From Pseudomonas rhodesiae (GTDB lineage Bacteria > Pseudomonadota > Gammaproteobacteria > Pseudomonadales > Pseudomonadaceae), in the NCBI RefSeq assembly GCF_007858255.1, contig NZ_VFEU01000004.1:124001-188000 (forward strand): a stretch of DNA of 64,000 nt, in the 5' to 3' direction. This document shows, piece after piece, positions 38,790 to 46,707 of this stretch. Made by a program: the position numbers and the translations under genes. The notes beneath the pieces were generated by a model that was given only the letters and a program-made list of their open reading frames with translations, did not search any database and was not told the DNA's origin. The first letter of the stretch is position 1. Every line of letters starts with the position of its first letter.

Positions 38790-40106
38790 TCAGCCCACCC
38801 GTTTTGCCGGGCTGTGGTAAAGATCAGCGAACATATCGGCCATCGCTTCCTCGCTCGGCTCGTCTTGCATTTGCACGCTGACTGCACGGCTGACCAACTG
38901 ATGACGGCGCGGCAGATGCAGATCATCCGGGATCCGCGGCCCGTCGGTCAGGTAGGCGACCGGTAACGCATGACCGATAGCCAGGCTCAACACTTCGCCC
39001 AGGCTGGCGGTTTCGTCCAGTTTAGTCAGGATGCAACCGGCCAGCCCGCAGCGCTTGTAGCTGTGGTAGGCAGCGGTAAGAACCTGTTTCTGGCTGGTGG
39101 TTGCAAGCACCAGGTAATTCTTTGACTTGATGCCACGCCCGGCCAGGCTTTCCAACTGCATGCGCAGCGCCGGATCGCTGGCTTGCAGGCCGGCGGTGTC
39201 GATCAACACCACCCGTTTGCGCAGCAGCGGGTCGAGGGCGTTGGCCAGGGACTGGCCCGGGTCGACGTGGGTCACCGGCACATTCAGGATGCGCCCCAGG
39301 GTCTTGAGTTGTTCCTGGGCACCGATACGGTAGCTGTCCATGCTCACCAGCGCGATGTTATGCGCGCCGTACTTGAGCACATAGCGCGCCGCCAGTTTGG
39401 CCAGGGTGGTGGTCTTGCCCATGCCGGCCGGGCCGACCATAGCGATCACACCGCCCTCTTCCAGGGGTTCGATTTCCGGGGTGACGATCATGCGTGCCAA
39501 GTGGGCCAGCAGCATGCGCCAGGCTTGGCGCGGCTCATCGATTTCAGTGGTCAGGGCCAGCAGGTCGCGGGACAACGGACCGGACAGGCCGATGCGTTGC
39601 AGGCGACGCCACAGGTTGGCTTGCTGCGGCTTGCTGCCTTGCAACTGGTTCCAGGCCAGGGAGCCCAGTTGCACTTCCAGCAGCTCGCGCAGGCCGTTGA
39701 GTTCGAAGCGCATCGAATCGAATACGCGCTGGTCGACGGCGGCGGCCGGTGCTGGCGCGGCGGGACGTGGCGGTTCGACGAAGGTCGGCTCCACCAGCGG
39801 CTCGGCGGCGGTCAGCGGCAGCCCGGCGAACAACTGGCGATTGGTGGTGGCATCGCTGTCGCCACGCATGCTCAGTTCAGCCTGGGCCGAGACGATGCGC
39901 GATGCGGTCTTGCGCAGTTCATCTTCGAGTTCCATGTTGGGAACGCGCGGCGCCAGCGCCGAGGGGGTGTAATCCAGGGCAGCCGTCAGCTCGACACCGC
40001 CGGCAATGCGACGGTTACCGATAATCGCGGCATCGGCGCCCAGCTCATCACGGACCAGTTTCATGGCCTGACGCATATCGGCGGCGAAAAAACGCTTCAC
40101 TTGCAT
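38790..40106 (-). CDS. flhF: Signal-recognition-type GTPase FlhF
   Basis: A 438-residue SRP-type GTPase. The N-terminal B domain (about 1-140) begins MQVKRFFAADMRQAMKLVRDELG; the NG domain has the P-loop GPAGMGKTTTLAKLAARY (about 230), DTAGL and TKLDE. FlhF marks the pole for flagellar assembly. It is 12 bp after flhA and 104 bp before fleN. Confidence 0.94.
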   Translation of the reverse strand: MQVKRFFAADMRQAMKLVRDELGADAAIIGNRRIAGGVELTAALDYTPSALAPRVPNMELEDELRKTASRIVSAQAELSMRGDSDATTNRQLFAGLPLTAAEPLVEPTFVEPPRPAAPAPAAAVDQRVFDSMRFELNGLRELLEVQLGSLAWNQLQGSKPQQANLWRRLQRIGLSGPLSRDLLALTTEIDEPRQAWRMLLAHLARMIVTPEIEPLEEGGVIAMVGPAGMGKTTTLAKLAARYVLKYGAHNIALVSMDSYRIGAQEQLKTLGRILNVPVTHVDPGQSLANALDPLLRKRVVLIDTAGLQASDPALRMQLESLAGRGIKSKNYLVLATTSQKQVLTAAYHSYKRCGLAGCILTKLDETASLGEVLSLAIGHALPVAYLTDGPRIPDDLHLPRRHQLVSRAVSVQMQDEPSEEAMADMFADLYHSPAKRVG

Positions 40107-40118
40107 AACCCACTACCC

Positions 40119-42248
40119 TCAGCCGTTGGGCCCTACTGTCGCGACGATAGTCACTTGCTTGTTGTCAGGAATTTCCTGGTAAGCCAAAACGTGCAAATTC
40201 GGTACTGCCAGGCGTCCAAACCGCGACAACATCGCTCGGACCGGGCCCGCCACCAGCAGAATCACCGGTTGGCCCTGCATTTCCTGACGCTGTGCGGCGT
40301 CGATCAACGAACGCTGCAGTTTTTCAGCCATGCTTGGCTCCAGCAGAACGCCCTCTTCCTGGCCTTGTCCTGCCTTCTGAATACTATTGAGCAATATTTG
40401 TTCCAACCTTGGTTCCAAGGTGATCACAGGCAGCTCGGAGTCAAGCCCTACAATGCTTTGCACGATAGCGCGGGACAATCCGACGCGCACCGCCGCCACC
40501 AGCGCGGCGGTATCTTGACTCTTGGCGGCGTTGTTGGCGATGGCTTCGGCAATGCTGCGGATGTCGCGCACCGGCACCTGTTCGGCCAGCAGCGCCTGCA
40601 ACACTTTGAGCAATTGCGACAACGACAGCACGCCCGGCACCAGTTCTTCTGCGAGTTTTGGCGAGGCTTTGCCAAGCAACCCCATCAATTGCTGGACTTC
40701 CTCGTGGCCGATCAGCTCGTGGGAGTGCTTGTAGAGGATCTGGTTGAGGTGGGTGGCAACGACCGTGCTGGCGTCCACCACGGTGTAACCCAGGGACTGT
40801 GCCTGGCTGCGCTGGCTGATTTCGATCCACACCGCGTCCAGGCCGAAAGCCGGATCTTTGGCGGTAATGCCGTTGAGGCTGCCGAACACCTGCCCGGGGT
40901 TGATCGCCAGTTCGCGGTCGGGGTAGATCTCGGCTTCGGCCAGGATCACGCCCATCAGGGTCAGGCGGTAGGCGCTGGGGGCCAGGTCGAGGTTGTCGCG
41001 GATGTGCACGGTGGGCATCAAAAAGCCCAGGTCCTGGGACAGCTTCTTGCGCACGCCCTTGATCCGCGCGAGCAGTTGGCCGCCCTGGTTGCGGTCCACC
41101 AGAGGGATCAGGCGATAGCCGACTTCCAGGCCGATCATGTCGATCGGGGTCACGTCGTCCCAGCCAAGCTCCTTGGTTTCCTGGGCGCGGGCCGGGGATG
41201 GCAGCAGTTCCTGCTGACGGGCGATCTCTTGCTGGGCCTGCACCTTGACCATGTTCTGTTTTTTCCAGAACAGGTAGGCGGCGCCGCCGGCCAGCGCGGC
41301 CATGGTCAGGAACGACACATGGGGCATGCCCGGCACGATACCCATGATCGCCATGATGCCAGCCGCTACGGCCAACGCCTTGGGCGACGCGAACATCTGC
41401 CGGCTGATCTGCTTGCCCATGTCTTCAGAGCCCGAAGCACGGGTCACCATGATCGCGGCCGCTGTAGATAACAACAGTGATGGCAATTGCGCCACTAAAC
41501 CGTCACCGATGGTCAGCAAGGCGTACACCTTGCCCGCATCGCCGAAGCTCATGCCGTGCTGGAACATGCCGACAGCGACGCCGCCGATGAGGTTGATGAA
41601 CAGAATCAACAGGCCAGCGATGGCGTCACCGCGCACGAATTTGCTGGCACCGTCCATGGAGCCGTAGAACTCGGCTTCCTGGGCCACTTCCAGACGGCGG
41701 GCCTTGGCTTGGTTCTGGTCGATCAGGCCGGCGTTGAGGTCGGCGTCGATAGCCATCTGTTTGCCGGGCATGGCATCGAGGGTAAAACGTGCGCTCACCT
41801 CGGAGATACGCCCGGCACCCTTGGTCACGACCACGAAGTTGATGATCATCAAAATCGCGAACACCACGATACCGACCACGTAGTTGCCGCCGATCACCAC
41901 TTCACCGAAGGCCTGGATCACCTTACCGGCAGCGGCGTGGCCGTCCTGACCGTGGAGCATCACCACGCGGGTGGACGCCACGTTCAGCGCCAGGCGCAAC
42001 AGGGTCGCCACCAGCAGGATGGTGGGGAATACCGCGAAATCCAGCGGCCGCAGGGCATACACACACACCAGCAGCACCACCACGGACAGCGCGATGTTGA
42101 ACGTGAAGAACACATCCAGCAGAAACGGTGGCATCGGCAACATCATCATTGCCAGCATCACCAGCAACAGCAACGGCACACCCAGATTGCCCCGCGACAG
42201 GTCAGTCAGGGTGCCACGGGCCGTACTGAGCATTTGAGAGCGATCCAC
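40119..42248 (-). CDS. flhA: Flagellar type III export gate protein FlhA
   Basis: About 709 residues: seven or eight membrane helices in the first 330 (GVPLLLLVMLAMMMLPMP, TKGAGRISEVSARF as the FHIPEP-type segment), then the cytoplasmic substrate-chaperone platform. Two GTG codons (42251, 42248) follow GAGGAATACCG and are better starts than an upstream codon; no ATG fits. It leads flhA-flhF-fleN-fliA. Its usual upstream neighbour flhB is separated by an unusual 2.2-kb block. Confidence 0.93.
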   Translation of the reverse strand: MDRSQMLSTARGTLTDLSRGNLGVPLLLLVMLAMMMLPMPPFLLDVFFTFNIALSVVVLLVCVYALRPLDFAVFPTILLVATLLRLALNVASTRVVMLHGQDGHAAAGKVIQAFGEVVIGGNYVVGIVVFAILMIINFVVVTKGAGRISEVSARFTLDAMPGKQMAIDADLNAGLIDQNQAKARRLEVAQEAEFYGSMDGASKFVRGDAIAGLLILFINLIGGVAVGMFQHGMSFGDAGKVYALLTIGDGLVAQLPSLLLSTAAAIMVTRASGSEDMGKQISRQMFASPKALAVAAGIMAIMGIVPGMPHVSFLTMAALAGGAAYLFWKKQNMVKVQAQQEIARQQELLPSPARAQETKELGWDDVTPIDMIGLEVGYRLIPLVDRNQGGQLLARIKGVRKKLSQDLGFLMPTVHIRDNLDLAPSAYRLTLMGVILAEAEIYPDRELAINPGQVFGSLNGITAKDPAFGLDAVWIEISQRSQAQSLGYTVVDASTVVATHLNQILYKHSHELIGHEEVQQLMGLLGKASPKLAEELVPGVLSLSQLLKVLQALLAEQVPVRDIRSIAEAIANNAAKSQDTAALVAAVRVGLSRAIVQSIVGLDSELPVITLEPRLEQILLNSIQKAGQGQEEGVLLEPSMAEKLQRSLIDAAQRQEMQGQPVILLVAGPVRAMLSRFGRLAVPNLHVLAYQEIPDNKQVTIVATVGPNG

Positions 42249-42313
42249 CACCGGTATTCCTCGTTTCCTTGAAGCAAACTTTTGACGCCGGGAGGCGTCC
42301 TGGAGGCGGTATT

Positions 42314-42328
42314 GCAAGAAGCCTTCCA
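42314..42328 (-). promoter_or_regulatory. Candidate sigma-54 promoter of flhA
   Basis: The minus strand reads TGGAAG, GCTTC, TTGC. The invariant GG and GC are 10 bases apart as required, but two consensus bases of TGGCAC differ. It lies about 66 bp before the flhA start; FleQ/sigma-54 control of flhA is known in Pseudomonas. Confidence 0.5.
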
Positions 42329-42393
42329 ACTTTGCTTTTAGTTTCGGACCTCCTCATAAAGGACACAATCCAGCGGGTATAAATCGATTGGAC

Positions 42394-42486
42394 TGTGGGA
42401 GGGGGCTTGCTCTCGATTGCTGAGTTGTCAGGCACTGATGTTTTGACTGATCCACCACTATCGGGGGCAAGCCCCCTCCCACATTT
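42394..42486. repeat. REPIN (two inverted REPs)
   Basis: TGTGGGAGGGGGCTTGC at the left and GCAAGCCCCCTCCCACA at the right are inverted REP units about 55 bp apart, the form mobilised by RAYT transposases. The left REP has a CTCT change in its hairpin. It lies upstream of flhA and next to structured element A. Confidence 0.85.
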
Positions 42487-42511
42487 TGAGCTGTGCACAG
42501 CCGGGGCTATC

Positions 42512-42613
42512 GAGGAAATTTCTGACACGGATTTGGGGTTACCCCTAGGAGCTGCGCTCTCTAGTCTCCGAACACCACTGCAAAAGCAGCGGACGGGCGT
42601 CGCGGCCCGGTTT
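42512..42613 (+). ncRNA. Predicted structured element, copy A
   Basis: About 102 nt that resembles copy B at 43781-43874. Three consecutive hairpins can form: GGGG-TTA-CCCC (42535-42545 region), GAGC-TGC-GCTC, and CTGC-AAAA-GCAG. The stretch AGTCTCCGAACACC between hairpins 2 and 3 and the flanks GAGGAAATTT and GCGGCCCGGTT are conserved in copy B. Stem bases differ between copies while pairing is kept, which favours a folded RNA or DNA structure. The strand is assumed to be that of the DUF6124-like frame just downstream. Function unknown. Confidence 0.5.
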
Positions 42614-42668
42614 ACTACGGAACAAAAGCACCATCTCCCTTTCAGTAAGCGGTTTTTTATCGTCTACT

Positions 42669-43037
42669 GTGCGGCGCTATGGCGGCTGTGCGTGGGATAC
42701 CTTCGGGTGTGCCGGGTTCCTTGGTAACCGGTCCGCGAACCTGTGCACAGCTGCCACCTTCCATCGCGTCGCGGCGATCTGTGGCAGCTTCACCCCAAAT
42801 CCCCCGACCACAGTACTCTTCACCGTCATCAACGGCATCAGCACCGAAGACCTCCTGGTCAACCTCAGCGAAACCCTCGCCTCGGCCAACGCGCTGCGCT
42901 GTAACTTGGCCTTTGACCTGGAAGGCTCGAAACGAGAGCAATTGCTGGGAGTGGCGCAGTTGATCGAACTGGCGCAGTTACTGGCGGATCGTGTGCACGC
43001 TGGCGCCGCAATAACGACCGCAGCAAGCAACGGATAA
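42669..43037 (+). CDS. DUF6124-like small protein, start unclear
   Basis: The last 80 or so residues (from TPNPPTTVLFTVINGISTED to LIELAQLLADRV) match the DUF6124 (former DUF3077) family, small orphan proteins that are numerous in Pseudomonas and of unknown function. The domain looks like a short helical bundle with the LVNLSETLASANAL and FDLEGSKREQLLG segments. No ATG is found in frame; the only start is GTG 42669, which would add about 40 Cys/Gly-rich residues from the repetitive leader, unlike a normal protein. It may be a truncated copy or use a rare start. It is antiparallel to flhA and flhB. Confidence 0.5.
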   Translation: MRRYGGCAWDTFGCAGFLGNRSANLCTAATFHRVAAICGSFTPNPPTTVLFTVINGISTEDLLVNLSETLASANALRCNLAFDLEGSKREQLLGVAQLIELAQLLADRVHAGAAITTAASNG

Positions 43038-43047
43038 TTCGGACCCA

Positions 43048-43130
43048 ATGTGGGGCTTGCCCCGATGGCGGTATCATTCACCTACTCAGGGTCTGACACA
43101 CTGCAATCGGGGGCAATCCCTTTCCACACT
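43048..43130. repeat. Degenerate REPIN
   Basis: ATGTGGGGCTTGCCCCGAT at the left and ATCGGGGGCAATCCCTTTCC at the right are inverted, decayed REP units about 50 bp apart, just after the DUF6124-like frame. Confidence 0.7.
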
Positions 43131-43229
43131 TTCGAACGGGGGTAAGCTTTTAAAGAGGTCGTATATTCCCGGCCTGCGGGTCTTTGTGACCTTGCGAGAT
43201 GTCATATTCCTCTGGCAGTGAGAGAACAA

Positions 43230-43577
43230 TCAAACACCGAGCAATTCCACATCAAAGCAGAGTGTTGCATTTGGTGGGATTACCCCCCCAGCGCCCCTTG
43301 CCCCATACCCAAGCTGAGGAGGGATGATTAACCTTCGCTGCCCGCCGACCTTCATTCCTTGCACACCCTCGTCCCACCCACGAATAACTTGACCCGCACC
43401 CAATGCAAACACGAATGGATCGTTGCGATCACGGCTCGAGTCAAACTTGGCCCCTTGTACGCCATTTTCCCAAAGCCAACCCGTGTAATGAACGATGACA
43501 CGCTGGCCAGCCTTAGCTTCAACACCTTCACCCTCTGTCGTGTCCCCATACTGAAGACCGCTGTCGGTAGTGATCAT
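43230..43577 (-). CDS. FKBP-type peptidyl-prolyl isomerase
   Basis: A 115-residue single FKBP domain: VIVHYTGWL (about residue 30), FDSSRDRNDPFVFALGAGQV, GWDEGVQGMKVGGQRRLIIP and YGARGAGGVIPPNATLCFDVELL. It has no signal peptide, so it is cytoplasmic. It catalyses Xaa-Pro isomerisation and may act as a chaperone. ATG 43577 follows AAGGAGGGATTTCTG. A 23-nt palindrome shared with the cold-shock unit lies 81 bp upstream. An FKBP gene here, inside the flagellar cluster, is unusual. Confidence 0.9.
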   Translation of the reverse strand: MITTDSGLQYGDTTEGEGVEAKAGQRVIVHYTGWLWENGVQGAKFDSSRDRNDPFVFALGAGQVIRGWDEGVQGMKVGGQRRLIIPPQLGYGARGAGGVIPPNATLCFDVELLGV

Positions 43578-43657
43578 CAGAAATCCCTCCTTCCTCAACA
43601 AGATTTACGCACAACGTGCGCGTTCCGCCCCATCAGATCGCGATACCGTGGCGGCGG

Positions 43658-43680
43658 CTACTGTTAAAGTTGACAGGTAG
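43658..43680. promoter_or_regulatory. Palindromic operator-like site ahead of the FKBP gene
   Basis: CTACTGTTAA at the left and TTGACAGGTAG at the right are inverted arms around AG. It differs by one base in 23 from the site at 44408-44430. TTGACA within it could serve as a -35. Identity stops at the edges of the palindrome, as expected for a regulator-binding site. Confidence 0.6.
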
Positions 43681-43733
43681 CAAGTACAACTCACTAGCAA
43701 AGGCCCAACGGCCAACTGAGCTTATCGAGGTGA

Positions 43734-43755
43734 AATCGGGGCCCCTCCCACATTT
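43734..43755. repeat. Single REP palindrome
   Basis: ATCGGGGCCCCTCCCACATT is a shortened REP half, 25 bp before structured element B. The same order (REP, then element) is seen at copy A. Confidence 0.65.
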
Positions 43756-43780
43756 GGGTCGGCGGACATCAGCCGTTGCT

Positions 43781-43874
43781 GAGGAAATTTTCGACCGTGA
43801 TTTGGGGCTGCCCACAGGAAACTCGATTTCCAGTCTCCGTACACCGCTTCACACGCAGCGGTCGCGGCCCGGTT
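43781..43874 (+). ncRNA. Predicted structured element, copy B
   Basis: About 94 nt that aligns with copy A along its length, with one eight-base gap near the 3' end. Its hairpins are GGG-CTG-CCC, GGAAA-CTCGA-TTTCC and CCGCT-TCACACGC-AGCGG, at the same places as in copy A but with different paired bases. The single-stranded AGTCTCCGTACACC is conserved. It lies between the 3' end of cspA and the FKBP gene. Function unknown. Confidence 0.5.
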
Positions 43875-43909
43875 GATCAAGCATCGCCCTGCGAGAACGA
43901 TCACAACGA

Positions 43910-44110
43910 TCAAAGGACGCGGACGTTCTCAGCCTGAGCACCTTTGGGCCCCTGGGTAACCTCGAACTCTACTTTTTGCCCCTCTTCAAGCGTTTTGAAT
44001 CCGTCGCCCTTAATGGCGGAGTAGTGAACAAATAGATCCACCCCACCGTCCTGAGTGATAAACCCAAAGCCCTTCTCCGCGTTGAACCACTTAACTGTGC
44101 CCGTCGCCAT
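43910..44110 (-). CDS. CspA-family cold shock protein
   Basis: A 66-residue single cold-shock domain with RNP1-like KGFGFI and RNP2-like LFVHYSAI, the aromatic nucleic-acid-binding surface intact. It binds single-stranded RNA or DNA and melts secondary structure. ATG 44110 has GGAG seven bases upstream. It follows the divergent cold-shock paralogue by 30 bp and is probably transcribed with it. Confidence 0.93.
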   Translation of the reverse strand: MATGTVKWFNAEKGFGFITQDGGVDLFVHYSAIKGDGFKTLEEGQKVEFEVTQGPKGAQAENVRVL

Positions 44111-44140
44111 TGCCGTTCTCCATACACTTCAATAAAACAC

Positions 44141-44341
44141 TCAGATCAACTTGATCTCGCACGCGTAAACACCATCAGGGCGATGGATCTTCCGGAACAC
44201 CACTCTCTGTCCTTGCGAAAGCAAGCGACCATCTGAGCTGAGCAAATCGACCGCCACCACCTCACCCCACCCCTCCGGCGCAATCAAACCCTTGCCGGTC
44301 TGTGGGTCATACGTTTGAACCTTGCCTGTAAACACCTGCAT
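44141..44341 (-). CDS. Divergent cold-shock-domain paralogue
   Basis: A 66-residue protein, the same length as its neighbour, which aligns with it end to end (GKGLIAPEG opposite [20 protein letters not shown] opposite [11 protein letters not shown]). The RNP aromatics are replaced (GKGLI for GFGFI; VVAVD for LFVHY), so classical base stacking on nucleic acid should be lost or altered. ATG 44341 has GGGAG eight bases upstream. The shared palindrome at 44408 precedes it. It is likely the first gene of a two-gene unit with cspA. Confidence 0.7.
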   Translation of the reverse strand: MQVFTGKVQTYDPQTGKGLIAPEGWGEVVAVDLLSSDGRLLSQGQRVVFRKIHRPDGVYACEIKLI

Positions 44342-44407
44342 TAACCCACTCCCTGCATCTTGAGGCGCAGTCACTAAGGCTATGGAACCGCGAGAACGCG
44401 ACACTGA

Positions 44408-44430
44408 CTACTGTCAAAGTTGACAGGTAG
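44408..44430. promoter_or_regulatory. Palindromic operator-like site ahead of the cold-shock unit
   Basis: CTACTGTCAA at the left and TTGACAGGTAG at the right are inverted arms around AG, 67 bp before the cold-shock paralogue. It matches the FKBP site in 22 of 23 bases, and both have the same orientation to their genes. It is 75 bp from the flhB stop. Confidence 0.6.
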
Positions 44431-44504
44431 ACGAGATCGCGCGACGAGTGGTAACGGGCGTGGAGGGTAGTAGACGTCAAGCCTGCTCAGTACAGGCGTG
44501 GCGA

Positions 44505-45641
44505 TCAGGAGTCGCGGCGCAGGTCCGGCGGGATGGGCAGGTCTTTGAGCGGATCGGGCCGCTTGCCTTTGCCGGCGCGGTACTGGCGAATCTGATAGAC
44601 ATAGGCCAGCACCTGGGCCACGGCCAGGTACAACCCGGCAGGGATTTCCTGATCGAGGTCAGTGGAGTAAAAAATCGAGCGCGCCAACGCCGGCGATTCC
44701 AGCAGCAGAATGTCGTTGGCCACGGCGATTTCGCGGATTTTCAACGCGGTGAAATCGCTGCCCTTGGCCAGCAGCATTGGCGCTCCACCCTTTTCCGGGT
44801 CGTATTTCAGGGCCACGGCGTAGTGGGTCGGGTTGGTGATAACCACGTCGGCATCCGGCACCGAGGCCATCATCTTGCGTTGGGACATCTCGCGTTGCAG
44901 CTGGCGGATGCGCTGTTTGACCTCGGGCCGACCTTCCTGATCCTTGTGCTCGTCACGCACTTCCTGCTTGGTCATCAGCAGCTTCTTGTGGCTTTCCCAC
45001 AGCTGGATCGGCGCATCCACCGCCGCGATCAGGATTAGCCCAGCCGCCATCCACAGCGCACTCCAGCCCACCACCTGCACGCTGTGGATAATCGCCGACT
45101 CCAGGGGCTCATGGGCGATGCGCTGCAAGTCATCGATATCGGACGACAACACCGAAATGGCCACGAACAGAATCAGGATGAACTTGGCCAAGGCCTTGAG
45201 CAGCTCGACCAGCGCCTTGGCCGAAAACATGCGTTTGAGCCCCGCCGCCGGATTCATGCGGCTGAACTTGGGCGCCATGCTGCTGGCGGCGAACAACCAG
45301 CCGCCAAGGGACACGGGTCCGATCAGCGCAGCCAGCAGTAAGGTAATCAGGATCGGCTGCACGGCCAGGATCGCGATCTGGCCCGAATGCAGCAAATACT
45401 GGCCCATGGCGCCGGGGCTGAGCAGCACTTCGCGGGGCAAGCTGAAGTTGTGCTTCATCAGCTCCATCAGATCCAGCGCCAGACCGCCGCCATAGATCAA
45501 CAGGGCACCGGAACCGGCCATCATGGTCGCAACGGTATTGAGCTCTTTGGAACGGGCGATCTCGCCCTTCTCCCTGGAGTCCTTTTTGCGTTTCTCCGTG
45601 GGGTCTTCTGTTTTGTCCTGACCACTCTCGCTCTCGGCCAT
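44505..45641 (-). CDS. flhB: Flagellar export switch protein FlhB
   Basis: A 378-residue protein with four membrane helices in the first 220 residues and the cytoplasmic domain with the self-cleavage motif NPTH (in VVITNPTHYAVAL, about residue 270). Cleavage changes export from hook to filament substrates. It is the last gene of fliLMNOPQR-flhB, three bases after fliR. Confidence 0.95.
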   Translation of the reverse strand: MAESESGQDKTEDPTEKRKKDSREKGEIARSKELNTVATMMAGSGALLIYGGGLALDLMELMKHNFSLPREVLLSPGAMGQYLLHSGQIAILAVQPILITLLLAALIGPVSLGGWLFAASSMAPKFSRMNPAAGLKRMFSAKALVELLKALAKFILILFVAISVLSSDIDDLQRIAHEPLESAIIHSVQVVGWSALWMAAGLILIAAVDAPIQLWESHKKLLMTKQEVRDEHKDQEGRPEVKQRIRQLQREMSQRKMMASVPDADVVITNPTHYAVALKYDPEKGGAPMLLAKGSDFTALKIREIAVANDILLLESPALARSIFYSTDLDQEIPAGLYLAVAQVLAYVYQIRQYRAGKGKRPDPLKDLPIPPDLRRDS

Positions 45642-45644
45642 GGT

Positions 45645-46430
45645 TCAGCGCGCCCGTGCCAGATCACGTAAGAACTGCAAGGCGTCGGTCGCCAGCGGTT
45701 GATACTGATTGAGAATGTCGGCCAGGCCGACCCAGAAAATCCCCATGCCCAACACCAGGGTCAATGGGAAACCGATGGAGAAAATGTTCAGTTGCGGCGC
45801 CGCGCGGGTCATCACGCCAAACGCAATATTGACCACCAGCAGGGCCGTGATTGCTGGCAACACCAGCAACAGCGCCGCCCCCATCACCCAGCCGAGGCGG
45901 CCGACAATTTCCCAGAAATGGTTAACCACCAGCCCCGAGCCCACCGGCAAGGTGGTGAAGCTCTCGGTCATCACCTCGAACGCCACCAAGTGGCCGTTCA
46001 TGGCCAGGAACAGCAAGGTCACCAGCATGGTCAGGAACTGCCCGATCACCGCCGCCGACACGCCGTTGGTGGGGTCGACCATGGAGGCGAAGCCCATGCC
46101 CATCTGCACCGAGATGATTTGCCCGGCAATCACGAACGCCTGAAAGAACAACGTCAGGGAAAAGCCCATCAAGGCGCCGATCAGGATCTGTTCGGCGATC
46201 AGCAGCAGCGCACTCAGGTCCAGCGCATTCACCGGCGGCATCGGCGGCAGCCCAGGCACGATCACCACCGTGATCGCCACAGCGAAATACAAGCGCACCC
46301 GCCGTGGCACCAGGGTCGTGCCGAACACCGGCATGGCCATCAACATCGCCGTCACGCGAAACAGCGGCAGGATGAAAGACGCCACCCAGGTACTGATCTG
46401 GGTGTCGGTCAAGGCCAGCAAGGATTGCAT
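45645..46430 (-). CDS. fliR: Flagellar export apparatus protein FliR
   Basis: A 261-residue hydrophobic protein with about six membrane helices; QMGMGFASMVDPTNG is the conserved loop of the family. It forms the export gate core with FliP and FliQ. It sits three bases from both fliQ and flhB. Confidence 0.94.
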   Translation of the reverse strand: MQSLLALTDTQISTWVASFILPLFRVTAMLMAMPVFGTTLVPRRVRLYFAVAITVVIVPGLPPMPPVNALDLSALLLIAEQILIGALMGFSLTLFFQAFVIAGQIISVQMGMGFASMVDPTNGVSAAVIGQFLTMLVTLLFLAMNGHLVAFEVMTESFTTLPVGSGLVVNHFWEIVGRLGWVMGAALLLVLPAITALLVVNIAFGVMTRAAPQLNIFSIGFPLTLVLGMGIFWVGLADILNQYQPLATDALQFLRDLARAR

Positions 46431-46433
46431 CGG

Positions 46434-46703
46434 TCAGCCGATCAGCTGCGGAATACTGCCGTACAACTGCAGGATGTATTCCATGAAAGACTGCACCAGC
46501 CACGGCCCGGCGACGATCAGGGTAACCAGCATCACCAACAGGCGCGGCAGGAAGCTCAAGGTTTGTTCGTTGATCTGGGTCGCGGCCTGAAACATCGCCA
46601 CCAGCAAGCCCACCAACAGGCTGGGCACCACCAGCACGGCGACCATCACGGTGGTCAGCCACAGCGCTTCACGGAACAGGTCGACGGCGACTTCTGGCGT
46701 CAT
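46434..46703 (-). CDS. fliQ: Flagellar export apparatus protein FliQ
   Basis: An 89-residue protein with two membrane helices (VMVAVLVVPSLLVGLLVAMF and LLVMLVTLIVAGPWLV) joined by the conserved QATTQINEQTL-like loop. Component of the FliPQR gate. Confidence 0.94.
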   Translation of the reverse strand: MTPEVAVDLFREALWLTTVMVAVLVVPSLLVGLLVAMFQAATQINEQTLSFLPRLLVMLVTLIVAGPWLVQSFMEYILQLYGSIPQLIG

Positions 46704-46707
46704 AGCG

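Noticed and set aside
39183..41471. A 762-codon frame opposite flhF/flhA
   Set aside because: Antisense shadow of two well-supported flagellar genes.
42679..42963. A plus-strand ATG frame overlapping the DUF6124-like frame
   Set aside because: Ser/Pro/Arg-rich shadow in another frame; the conserved domain is in the frame starting at GTG 42669.
43359..43667. A plus-strand frame opposite the FKBP gene
   Set aside because: Shadow of FKBP, which has full domain motifs and a strong ribosome site.
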